This document shows positions 47,141-54,443 of a stretch of 64,000 nt of DNA, piece by piece. The translations under genes and the position numbers were made by a program. The notes beneath the pieces were generated by a model. The model saw only the letters and a program-made list of their open reading frames with translations. It searched no databases and had not been told where the DNA came from. The DNA is taken from the NCBI RefSeq assembly GCF_000427785.1, contig NZ_ATYR01000011.1, positions 124,291 through 188,290 on the forward strand, read 5' to 3'. How positions within the stretch are numbered: position 1 is the stretch's first letter; every line of letters starts with the position of its first letter. The DNA comes from Massilia alkalitolerans DSM 17462 (GTDB lineage: Bacteria > Pseudomonadota > Gammaproteobacteria > Burkholderiales > Burkholderiaceae_D).

Positions 47141-48924
47141 CGATTGAACACCCAAATACCGTCCCCGTCCTGTTTGAAGTTGTCGGTCTCCACACCTTTA
47201 CATGCCGCCGTTATCGCGCTGAAAAGCTGCGCAGCCCGGACGCGACAGGCATAGTTGTTTGCAATGACATCCGCAACAGTCTCGTAAGCCACCAGGTCGA
47301 CCTTTTTTGTCTTCAGATAATCTACAGCTTCGTTGACTGACCGGGGCGCCGGCACCCTCATCTCAGCCAGGCCGCCGACAGTCCCTATAGCGTCAGCCTC
47401 AAGAATCCATCCCACAACATCCTCTACCATTCCGCCATCATCCCAGCGCAAGATTGCCTTTGGCTTCCGGTCCAATGCTTGCAGCGTCTTGATGTATCCA
47501 AGCCCGGCTTTGTCACCGTCAACCAAGCACACGACGGAGTCATGCACTCTGCTCAGTGTTTTATAGGTCTCGATGACCTTCGCATCCTCTGTAGGTATTA
47601 GGCCAACGTCCAGGCCAAACTGGTGGTCCGTATCCACCTGCCAGTCCTGAGCAAGCATCAGAGGCCTTAGGATGATGCGCAGCAGGTAGAAGTCCGCACG
47701 GCCTTCGGGGACCAGTACTACGCCATGCATGAGGGCAGAAAGAACCTCAACGCGCATCTGCTGAAAGGTCTTTCGCTCCCATGCTGTAGATGTAGCATTT
47801 AAAGGCGCAGAAAGGAACGGCTCTGCCGTGAGTACGCCCTTGTCATTGCGGAGTAGAAGAACCGACGTGGGGTCGGCAGCAGCTGCCACCGACGCAGAAT
47901 GAGTGGTGACGAAGGTCTGTGTCGAGAGTGCCTGAACCCGGTGTAAAAGCTGATTCTGTGTTCCAGGAGCTACGTGAATTTCGGGCTCCTCTAACGCCAT
48001 GATGAAACCGTCTCCCGCCTCTGCGCGAGTGCGCCCTAGCTCCAGCAGCAGCATCAGACCTTGCAGCGATATGAGTCCACTCCCCTGCCTGGACGCGGGC
48101 ACGCTCTGACCCCCAGGTGTAGAAAAGTGTGCAGCAATGGCCTCGAGGACGGATTTGCTATCGGTGTTCGTTAGCCGTAGCTGTAACTCGGGTGCGTCGG
48201 GTAAGCACTTTGCGAGTTCTTTGTTCACATTGGATATCAGGGGCGCAATTTGAGCATCAAGTTCGATTGGCTGCTCCGGGTTTCGCAGCCGTTCCCGTTC
48301 AGCCAAGATAGCAGATGCAGGCTGGGCGGCTGAGACTTGGATGGTTCTCCTAAAAAGCTCGCTCCCCCATGACAACACCTTCTCCCATGTCCGGTTTGCT
48401 CGAACAAGGAAATAGCCGAACTGCTGGATTAACTTGCCCGGGACCTGCACCGGCACATCACCATCAAACGGGTCGATTGGATTGTCGTCATCGTGAAAGT
48501 ACCGGACAAACTCTACGCAAAGAGTCTCGCTATCGAAGTAGGCCTGTGCGGCAATCTGGCAGCAGAGAACCCATTCATCACTCTTCTGTATTGGATGGAC
48601 GACCCCGGTGCTTTCATCCAACCACTTTGGAACAGCTCTGCCGTCTCTAAACCAGTCAGAGTGCCTGTCCGGGTCATTCTCGGCGAAACCAACTATGGTC
48701 GCCACCAGCTTTATGCGGTCTGCTGGCTGCGGACTTGACCCGAAAAAGTCATGCTCGGTTAGCTCGCGAATGAGTTTATCGCGCCCCAACAACAGCGTTA
48801 ACGCCTCAATGATGGTGCTCTTGCCGGTGTTGTTCGCACCCACTAGTACAGTGTGCTGCTTGAAGTGTACGACCCCACTTTGAATTCCTCTGAAGTTCTC
48901 CAATGCTAGGGTTGCAACGCGCAT
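47137..48924 (-). CDS. gajA: OLD-family ATPase/TOPRIM nuclease, GajA-type Gabija component
   Basis: A 595-residue protein with an ABC-type ATPase split around an insertion: Walker A GANNTGKS at 29-36, signature SRQGSGLISLQ near 278-288, Walker B GFIMALEEPEIHV near 306-318 and the switch TTHS at 340-343. A C-terminal TOPRIM nuclease domain follows, with Glu407 in VLVPEGRADF and DGD at 469-471. GajA proteins are about 580 residues and nick phage DNA when nucleotides are depleted. Coupled to gajB. Starts at the ATG at 48924 behind GAGGAAGAG. Confidence 0.85.
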   Translation of the reverse strand: MRVATLALENFRGIQSGVVHFKQHTVLVGANNTGKSTIIEALTLLLGRDKLIRELTEHDFFGSSPQPADRIKLVATIVGFAENDPDRHSDWFRDGRAVPKWLDESTGVVHPIQKSDEWVLCCQIAAQAYFDSETLCVEFVRYFHDDDNPIDPFDGDVPVQVPGKLIQQFGYFLVRANRTWEKVLSWGSELFRRTIQVSAAQPASAILAERERLRNPEQPIELDAQIAPLISNVNKELAKCLPDAPELQLRLTNTDSKSVLEAIAAHFSTPGGQSVPASRQGSGLISLQGLMLLLELGRTRAEAGDGFIMALEEPEIHVAPGTQNQLLHRVQALSTQTFVTTHSASVAAAADPTSVLLLRNDKGVLTAEPFLSAPLNATSTAWERKTFQQMRVEVLSALMHGVVLVPEGRADFYLLRIILRPLMLAQDWQVDTDHQFGLDVGLIPTEDAKVIETYKTLSRVHDSVVCLVDGDKAGLGYIKTLQALDRKPKAILRWDDGGMVEDVVGWILEADAIGTVGGLAEMRVPAPRSVNEAVDYLKTKKVDLVAYETVADVIANNYACRVRAAQLFSAITAACKGVETDNFKQDGDGIWVFNR

Positions 48925-49226
48925 CGCACTCTTCCTCTATCGATAACAGTAGGTCGCAGTCTACACACATGATGCAATTTAACAATATGTCATTGGCTTC
49001 AATATTACGTGGCGTCACGACAGCGGCGGACGCCGTCTCGAAACGTGGAGACGTACCGATGCTACTGACTGATTAAGCGGCTCAACTCAGGAACAACAAG
49101 AGGATATTTCGGGTACATAGGTGCACGGCATGGCCGGTCGCCCATGAAATCACAACTTTTAACTCGAGCGAGCGCACGCTTAGCGAGCAATCGCTATACG
49201 AGAAAGGGCAACTACAGAAGGAAAAC
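48925..49226. other. Divergent region between gajA and the RMF-like gene
   Basis: A 302-bp AT-richer stretch. Apart from the gajA promoter candidate at 48958-48985 and a degenerate copy of the TTGAGCCGGCTCAA repeat at 49073-49085, nothing specific is seen. Confidence 0.4.
48958..48985 (-). promoter_or_regulatory. Candidate gajAB promoter
   Basis: On the minus strand TTGTTA (48980-48985) and TAGACT (48958-48963) are 16 bp apart, each matching four of six consensus bases, about 34 bp upstream of the gajA ATG. Confidence 0.4.
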
Positions 49227-49439
49227 ATGAACGCATTTCTCAAATTCCGGGCGGACCGTGCATTCGTTGAGGGTATGCAAGCGTACCGCGACGGCTATCC
49301 CAACCACGCGCCTGCCAAGTATTTTGAACACGCGGGCGATTGGGTGAGGGGCTGGTCTTCTGCCTGGTTAGCTGAGAGCTTGGGCGCTGAACAGGCAGCT
49401 AGAAACAAAGTTGAGCCAGGTCAAACGGTAGCAGCATAA
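49227..49439 (+). CDS. Small RMF/CrpP-like protein
   Basis: A 70-residue product with AGAAGGAAA as ribosome-binding site. EGMQAYRDGYPN, then HAGDWVRGWSSAWLAE follow the pattern of ribosome-modulation-factor-like small proteins (A-x-x-x-G-Y and W-x-x-GW). These bind ribosomes or, as CrpP-type proteins, occur on mobile elements. The resemblance is short and unverified. A strong terminator follows at once. Confidence 0.6.
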   Translation: MNAFLKFRADRAFVEGMQAYRDGYPNHAPAKYFEHAGDWVRGWSSAWLAESLGAEQAARNKVEPGQTVAA

Positions 49440-49446
49440 ACGTTCG

Positions 49447-49474
49447 AAGTCCCTCCTCGCGAGGGACTTCTTTT
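49447..49474 (+). terminator. Rho-independent terminator of the RMF-like gene
   Basis: AAGTCCCTC and GAGGGACTT form a 9-bp stem with a short loop, followed by CTTTT. It starts 7 bp after the stop codon. Confidence 0.85.
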
Positions 49475-50252
49475 ACCTGATGCGCCGCCCTTCGCAGCTT
49501 GAGCCTGGGGGCGCCGCCCCACGTCCCGTTACACTCATGCATCTCGTCCAAACGTTCTTCGTCACGTTCCTCTGTCGGTCTCACTGCGCAGGACTTATTG
49601 AGCTGGTTCAGGTCCGCTTGCGCGGTCAACGGGGAGCGGCGTCGACCCGCAGCGCGGTGGCGGGTGCGGGGCCGCGCCGGCATTGAGAGCGCGGCGGTAT
49701 CTCGAGCAAAGGTTCGGCGACGTGTGCGTTCGCGTAGGCAGCGCATTTCGGCCTCGAACTTCGCCAAGGTCATTGCCAGGGCGATGTCTCGTTCTAGGGT
49801 GTCAGCGGTCTAACGGTAGTTCCCCGCGAATTTATTGATGAGAGTCCCCTTGAGCCGAAGTAGGAAGCGCCGACGCAATGCGTCCCATGCCATTCCTGGC
49901 CAACGGTGTTTAAAGCGAGGGGGCCAAGGTGCGCGGTTAGGGCATTCTTCTCCGGTCCGGAACACTCTTGCCGAAACCACTGCTGCGCCGCTCAGGTCAG
50001 GCCCCCTTCTCTCTCGAACTACTCTTACCTACAACTCGACGCTGTTACTAATCTTTTTGCTCGGTGGTGGAGGGGGTCGTAGGAGGTGGCGGAGCTTCCT
50101 GTTTCGACGCTGAGAAGCAAGGCTCCCTGCCAAAACGCGCCGACCGGGTATAACAGCGGATTACGGCGGACGGACCGACGTCAGCGACGGAAAAAAGTGG
50201 GCCGGCGACGGATGGAGGAATCGTTGGTCGAAACGAAGATGTAGGGTGGGTT
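49475..50252. other. Gene-poor region of the element
   Basis: A 778-bp stretch with short open frames on both strands, none with good start signals or family resemblance. One degenerate TTGAGCTGGTTCAG copy of the element's palindrome is at 49598-49611. Confidence 0.4.
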
Positions 50253-50463
50253 TATAATCAGAATTCGTGTCTTTTTATAAACTCAGGAGAACATGATGGG
50301 CTTCTTCGACTTCTTCGGCGCTGGCAAGTCTTCGACAAAGCAGGAGGGGAAAAAGGACGAGCCGTGGCGCAGCAGTACGGAGAAAAACCATGACCATCGC
50401 GACAATCGAGGTTTGAACCGCACGCCGGCGCAAAAGGGCGGCGACAAAAAGCGTCGCAAGTAA
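50253..50463 (+). CDS. Small charged protein of unknown function, with its -10 element
   Basis: The coding part is 50293-50463 (56 residues): MMGFFDFFGAGKSSTKQEGK, then a Lys/Asp/Arg-rich, probably disordered chain ending DKKRRK. CAGGAG lies just before the tandem ATGs at 50293 and 50296. A TATAAT at 50253-50258 is well placed as a -10, though its -35 is weak. The sequence around it (GGTGGGTTTATAAT) resembles that at the element's left end (GGTGGGGTTATAAT). No family is recognised. Confidence 0.5.
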
Positions 50464-50726
50464 AAGCCCTGCTGGACCGGGGCTTCGCTCGCGGCTTACG
50501 CAGCGAGCAGGTCGCCATACTGAACCAGGGCGGGCGGATGCCAACGCCAGTTGTGCGTCGGCATTGACGGTGATGAGACCCCCATTGTTACAAATAAGTT
50601 TCAGGAGGCGAAAACCTGATTTGGAGACCCTCGCAACAGCACGCTGAATGTCAGTTGGCCAAGGATGCGCGCCTTGCACCTAACAACCTGGCCAACGGCA
50701 CGCGTCGCGTGCCAAGCACTAGGCAT

Positions 50727-51055
50727 ATAGACATTACAGACATTACAGAAGTTTTCCGGGACACTTCTGCCATACAGAAAAAGAATATTATTGATGACGT
50801 TCTGCACAATTTTTAGGCATTAAGTGAACTTATTTATTTCTCAATGTGTAGAACCTTAAGAAATGTCTGTAATGTCTGTAACGTCTGTAAATGCTATTTA
50901 AATCAATGATTTACAGAAACGCCAATGTTTGTAAAACATCTGTAAGATGTCTGTAGGACCTCTGTTCTACTGCGGGCATCAAGTGTCGAACTACAGACAT
51001 CGCAGCCACAATGTCTGTAAGTCCGAGCGCTCACCAGCGCCACCCGTACAGACGT
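50727..51055. repeat. Iteron-like cluster, candidate replication origin
   Basis: The 9-mer AATGTCTGT (or its complement ACAGACATT) occurs exactly at 50736-50744, 50862-50870, 50871-50879 and 51010-51018. One-mismatch copies lie at 50727-50735, 50880-50888, 50924-50932, 50946-50954, 50993-51001 and about 51048-51055. Two runs are in direct tandem with 9-bp period. The copies surround an AT-rich core and lie beside an SF3 helicase gene, the layout of P4-type and iteron plasmid origins. Confidence 0.65.
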
Positions 51056-51080
51056 AAAAAAGCCGCCTGGCGGCGGCTTC
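51055..51080 (-). terminator. Terminator of the helicase operon
   Basis: On the minus strand AAGCCGCC and GGCGGCTT pair around a short loop and are followed by a run of T, about 15 bp after the helicase stop. Confidence 0.85.
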
Positions 51081-51094
51081 AAAGATGACCTTGC

Positions 51095-52780
51095 TCAGAA
51101 CAGTGCTAGTGCCTCGACCGAGCTCTTGTCCGACTTAAGTCGGATGCCCAGGAACCCCGACTGGCGTCCCTTGCCGTGCTGCGTTGTGTGCTTACCAATC
51201 TTATACTCGTCCATGCGCTGTTTGAAGGCCTTCTCGCTTCGTGCCAGACGGGCTCCGTCTAGGCTGACCGATTCTTCATACGCAACGTAATCTTTCCAAC
51301 CCGCATTCGTCGACATGAATGCCCCTTGCACCATCTCGCAATTTGCCGCAATCCAGTCGGTGAACGGATTCTGCTCAGCCTGCAGCTTCTCCAGTTCGTC
51401 CTTGGCACACTGCGGCATGTAGTCGCGCAATTTGCCGCCCTGAGCATGCACAGATGCGTACTGCTCACCACAACGTACCAACCAGGCCAGGATGCCCTCA
51501 CGCTCGGCCTCTAGCTGCGCCGGCAGGGTCGGGTCTTCAACGCCGTCAAACTGCTTAGTGAACGCGATTGGATACAACCTCTTCCACACCGCACTTTGGC
51601 CGCCGCGCACCGTTGGCAAGCTATTGCACGCAATATGGAATACAAACGTGACCGGAAACTCGACCGCTTCTTGGCCCAGGCCTCGAGCAGACACCGTGCC
51701 ACCACCACCTGCCAGCAGTTTCACATCAGCGTCGCGCAGATTGCCACCTAGCGGGAGCTCGTCGATGTATGCCATGCGACGGTCCATTAGGCGGCGCAGG
51801 GCTGGGGAGGCGCCATCTGCGCTTGTGTTCATCGTTGCACCTGGCGAGTCCGCCACCACCTTGTAGCTGACCGCCGCCGCATAGTCGCCAAGGGCTTTCA
51901 TGATGGCGCCCAGCAGCAGGCTCTTGCCGTTCAGCCCGTTGCCCTTATGAAAAAACATCGCACGTTCGGCTGGGCTTCCCTGCACCGTGTAGCCCATGAT
52001 GAGCTCGTAGTACGCGATGTCCTCAGCGCGACCTTCAAACGCCTCGCTCAGCACGCGCAGGAATGTTGGGCAGGTCGCCTCTGGGTTGAACTCGGTGTCG
52101 TTGCGAACAGTCACAAGCAGGTCGCGCTCGCTTATCAGAGTGCCCGTGTACAGGTCAACCGCGCCATTACCGCAGGCTAGATAGCGCACGTCGGCGTTCA
52201 GGTCACGCTGCTCGACGTGCATGCGCTCGGACGCTAGCATCTCGCCGACTACACCGCGGCGGAACCCGTCGCTGTCTACGATGTCGAGCTTGTCGATGTC
52301 GACGTTAGGGTCCTGCGCGGCCGCGGCCTTAGCCTTGTTCGCTGCGGTACGGGCAATGGTGCCCACCTGCGCGTCACGGAGCGTCATCCAGCGCCGTCCA
52401 TCCCACTGCATCCATTGTTCCTGGTCGATGTTGTAGCGCAGGTCGCCGTCATACTCAGCAACGACGCGCTGTGCGACGCCGTGGTGAGTCATGCTGAATG
52501 TGCCCTTTGACTTCTTGACCAGGACGGGGAACATCTCGCGCATATCCACTGCAGTAGGCTTGGCGCCACCCAGTACTTTCAGCTTGTTCTGAACAGCCGC
52601 TTTAATGTCGTTGCGCAGGGCTTTCATGTCCTCTGCACGGGTCGCGAGGTCGAGCTCAGGCACTAGCATCGTCGCCATGACGTCAGCGTCGCTGCAGGAT
52701 GCAATCTTTGCCAAGAGCTCAGCACGCAGGGCGCGGCGGGCATTCACAGCCTGGAGCATGTCGGGGGTTACGGTGGTCAC
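51095..52780 (-). CDS. SF3 helicase of P4/D5 type (replication protein)
   Basis: A 561-residue replication helicase. The N-terminal 230 residues resemble the D5_N region (LRYNIDQEQWMQWDGRRW; YLACGNGAVDLYTGTLI). The SF3 ATPase follows, with Walker A GNGLNGKS at 280-287, RMAYIDELPLGGNLRDADVKLLAGG and the FHIACNSLPTVRGGQSAVWKRL sensor/arginine-finger segment. No TOPRIM or archaeo-eukaryotic primase domain is visible, so it may be helicase-only. It lies beside the iteron-like cluster and 2 bp after the 93-residue gene, which should be cotranscribed with it. Confidence 0.85.
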   Translation of the reverse strand: MTTVTPDMLQAVNARRALRAELLAKIASCSDADVMATMLVPELDLATRAEDMKALRNDIKAAVQNKLKVLGGAKPTAVDMREMFPVLVKKSKGTFSMTHHGVAQRVVAEYDGDLRYNIDQEQWMQWDGRRWMTLRDAQVGTIARTAANKAKAAAAQDPNVDIDKLDIVDSDGFRRGVVGEMLASERMHVEQRDLNADVRYLACGNGAVDLYTGTLISERDLLVTVRNDTEFNPEATCPTFLRVLSEAFEGRAEDIAYYELIMGYTVQGSPAERAMFFHKGNGLNGKSLLLGAIMKALGDYAAAVSYKVVADSPGATMNTSADGASPALRRLMDRRMAYIDELPLGGNLRDADVKLLAGGGGTVSARGLGQEAVEFPVTFVFHIACNSLPTVRGGQSAVWKRLYPIAFTKQFDGVEDPTLPAQLEAEREGILAWLVRCGEQYASVHAQGGKLRDYMPQCAKDELEKLQAEQNPFTDWIAANCEMVQGAFMSTNAGWKDYVAYEESVSLDGARLARSEKAFKQRMDEYKIGKHTTQHGKGRQSGFLGIRLKSDKSSVEALALF

Positions 52781-52782
52781 AT

Positions 52783-53064
52783 TTAGACTCCCGCGGCAGC
52801 GTTAGCTTCCGCAATCATGGCCAGCAGCTGCATCGCCTTGTAGACGCTAGAACTTGGGCCAAAGGCGTCCATCTTCGCCTTCTCGATAACGCCGGCACGG
52901 GATAGATTGCCTGTACGCGAGCACTCGACAGAGGCTACAACCTCAAAGCGACGGACGAGCTGGATACAGTACGAGTGGCGCTTGTGCTGCAGGTGGATAT
53001 CGTGACCTGCATCGATGATGCGGCGGTAGGCGGGTACAGAGATGGTGGTGGGGTGTTTGCTCAT
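52783..53064 (-). CDS. 93-residue protein cotranscribed with the SF3 helicase
   Basis: Product starts MSKHPTTISVPAYRRIIDAG and includes HDIHLQHKRHSYCIQLVRRF and a C-terminal helix AMQLLAMIAEANAAAG. The basic, His-rich middle could bind nucleic acid. No family recognised. Only two bases separate its stop from the helicase start, so a replication accessory role is plausible. Confidence 0.6.
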   Translation of the reverse strand: MSKHPTTISVPAYRRIIDAGHDIHLQHKRHSYCIQLVRRFEVVASVECSRTGNLSRAGVIEKAKMDAFGPSSSVYKAMQLLAMIAEANAAAGV

Positions 53065-53212
53065 GGTGCGCTTTCAGTAGCTCCGAGTTGTGGTAACCCG
53101 TATAGCCACCGACCTCACTTCTAAACTCACTTTTTTCGGGTTTTTTCCTGCGACGAAAGAATCTCATTGAAAACAAAGAGAAATTTCGCGTGAAAATATT
53201 TTGTATAGCCAT

Positions 53213-53237
53213 AAAAAAAGCCCGCCAGAGCGAGCTT
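53213..53237 (-). terminator. Terminator of the small-gene operon
   Basis: On the minus strand AAGCTCGC pairs with GCGGGCTT (one G-T pair) around TCTG and is followed by seven T. It ends transcription from the operon starting near 53900. Confidence 0.8.
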
Positions 53238-53287
53238 GGGGTCGTTCATGTTGGCCAAGTCGCGCGACTTGAGTCGGCTCAACTTGG

Positions 53288-53521
53288 CTAACGGGGTCTT
53301 GGTCCGAGGCTCTCGGCTAGGAGCAGATGCAGTGCTGATGGGGTCGGCTGTAGCGCGCCAAGCGCTTCGTTTAGTGCGTCCATGGTCGCTTGAGCCGGCT
53401 CAACTGGGACCGGTCGCCAGCTTTGGTCAGCGCGCTCGACGCCGTCCAGCGCCAGCCCCTCTGGACCCTCTACCAGGGCTACTTTGGCTTGGCACCCGCT
53501 AATCGCTGCTACCTTGACCAT
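53288..53521 (-). CDS. 77-residue protein of unknown function
   Basis: Start ATG at 53521 with the very strong ribosome-binding site GGAGG four bases before it. Product MVKVAAISGCQAKVALVEGP, then an acidic/hydrophobic chain with LHLLLAESLG. One copy of the palindromic repeat lies in frame and gives PVEPAQATMD. Third gene of the minus-strand small-gene operon. Confidence 0.55.
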   Translation of the reverse strand: MVKVAAISGCQAKVALVEGPEGLALDGVERADQSWRPVPVEPAQATMDALNEALGALQPTPSALHLLLAESLGPRPR

Positions 53522-53547
53522 ATGTCCTCCAGGTGAGTTGAGCCGGC

Positions 53548-53643
53548 TCAAGTCGGTTTGCGCCGCAGTCCACTTACACGTCCAGCGGCAAATCCGATGA
53601 CGAATGCCGCGACGACAATGACGACTATTTCCAATGTACTCAT
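53548..53643 (-). CDS. 31-residue single-span membrane protein
   Basis: Reads MSTLEIVVIVVAAFVIGFAA then GRVSGLRRKPT: one membrane span and a basic cytoplasmic tail, an inside-positive layout. Its ATG overlaps the previous stop (TAATG) with AGGAG upstream, so it is translationally coupled. Its TGA stop (53550-53548) is formed by the TTGAGCC palindrome. Too short for family assignment. Confidence 0.6.
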   Translation of the reverse strand: MSTLEIVVIVVAAFVIGFAAGRVSGLRRKPT

Positions 53644-53879
53644 TACGCAATCTCCTGCGGGGTGGGCCAACGTAGGCACGCGGCCACGCGGCGGAAAACG
53701 TATTTTAGCTCGCTATCGTTCTCGCCCCACCCTAATTCATGGGCTGAGCGGTATGCGGCAGCGAGCAAATGGGATTCGCGGAGCATTGGTAGCGCCTCCT
53801 TCATCGCTAGGAGGTCATCACACAGGCTTTCTATGCATTCGCTCCGTATTGCATTATCTTCCAAATAACGTTTATCCAT
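53643..53879 (-). CDS. 78-residue helical protein, first gene of the small-gene operon
   Basis: Product MDKRYLEDNAIRSECIESLC, then DDLLAMKEALPMLRESHLLAAAYRSAHELGWG, predicted all-helical, with two Cys in the N-terminal part and one near the C-terminus. It is preceded by the doubled operator at 53892-53927 and overlaps the next gene by one base. No family recognised. Confidence 0.6.
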   Translation of the reverse strand: MDKRYLEDNAIRSECIESLCDDLLAMKEALPMLRESHLLAAAYRSAHELGWGENDSELKYVFRRVAACLRWPTPQEIA

Positions 53880-53891
53880 CGCGACCTCGCG

Positions 53892-53934
53892 CTGTGTAAA
53901 CGTACAGAGTACTGTGTTAACGTACAGTAGTCAA
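53892..53934 (-). promoter_or_regulatory. Promoter of the small-gene operon overlaid by two operator repeats
   Basis: CTGTGTAAACGTACAG (53892-53907) and CTGTGTTAACGTACAG (53912-53927) are direct repeats with a 20-bp period, two helical turns. On the minus strand TTGACT (53929-53934) and TACTCT (53906-53911) are exactly 17 bp apart, the spacer being one whole repeat. The second repeat covers the -10 and start region. A repressor bound to both would block this promoter. Confidence 0.6.
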
Positions 53935-54086
53935 GAATGCAATGTTTTGTGCTGTTGTTAACCAGCAGCGGTTGAGCCGGCTCAACCCGCGCCCAGAGCG
54001 CTTCAGGGGGCAGGCTAGGAAACTATACGCCGGGGCCATCCCAGGGTCTAAACTCCGGGTTGAGCCGGCTCAAGTCGTGGCAGACG

Positions 54087-54248
54087 TCATGCTTCTGATT
54101 TGCCCTTCTGCTCTATCCCGTTGACATACTCGCGGAATTCCGCAAGGTACGAGTGAGCGCGCCCTTCTGGTGGCCGACGGTCCCATTCGCTGGCCCGGCG
54201 GTACAGGGAGGCGCACTTGCACCCAGAGTCGGTGGAGTAAGCACTGAT
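54087..54248 (-). pseudogene. Possible small gene without a canonical start codon
   Basis: The minus-strand frame from 54248 reads ISAYSTDSGCKCASLYRRAS then EWDRRPPEGRAHSYLAEFRE and YVNGIEQKGKSEA before TGA at 54089. Its composition looks like a real protein, but the frame has no ATG, GTG or TTG before the upstream stop; an ATC at 54248 has AAGG upstream. It ends 13 bp before a palindrome copy, as neighbouring genes do. Either a start-codon mutant, a rare-start gene or chance. Confidence 0.3.
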
Positions 54249-54443
54249 GCGCCTTAACTCGCAGCTCGTAGCGTTAGGAATAGCAGGACTGGGAATAGTT
54301 TACTGTTGGTATAGGCTTATTCCAAAAAGCAATTTAAAATCGTTACGCTACAGGGTTTTGTGTTCACCTGCTCCAAGGACGCTCAGTTTCCGACTTCCGG
54401 TGCAAAGGCCGCGAACCCTCAGAATTTCTTATCACAAAAAGAC

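Larger units (their letters stand above)
50464..51094. other. AT-rich non-coding region holding iteron-like repeats
   Basis: A 631-bp stretch with no gene. Its AT-rich core is at about 50750-50935, flanked by repeated AATGTCTGT 9-mers entered separately, and it ends in the terminator of the helicase operon. Confidence 0.55.
53269..54073. repeat. TTGAGCCGGCTCAA palindrome family, left cluster
   Basis: Exact copies at 53390-53403, 53538-53551, 53972-53985 and 54060-54073; a one-base variant (TTGAGTCGGCTCAA) at 53269-53282. The copy at 53538 supplies the TGA stop of the 31-residue gene; the copy at 53390 lies inside the 77-residue gene and encodes VEPAQ. The others are intergenic. Each is a perfect 14-bp palindrome, the one at 53971-53986 extending to 16 bp. 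Confidence 0.9.

Noticed and set aside
49399..49773. 124-codon minus-strand gene
   Set aside because: It reads through the strong terminator of the RMF-like gene and into that gene; no supporting start signal.
50727..51055. CRISPR-like short repeats
   Set aside because: The repeat is only 9 bp, partly in direct tandem and in both orientations, so iterons fit better.
52943..53212. 89-codon minus-strand frame before the 93-residue gene
   Set aside because: Its C-terminal half runs inside the 93-residue gene in another frame; only the AT-rich first part looks unusual and it has no ribosome-binding site.
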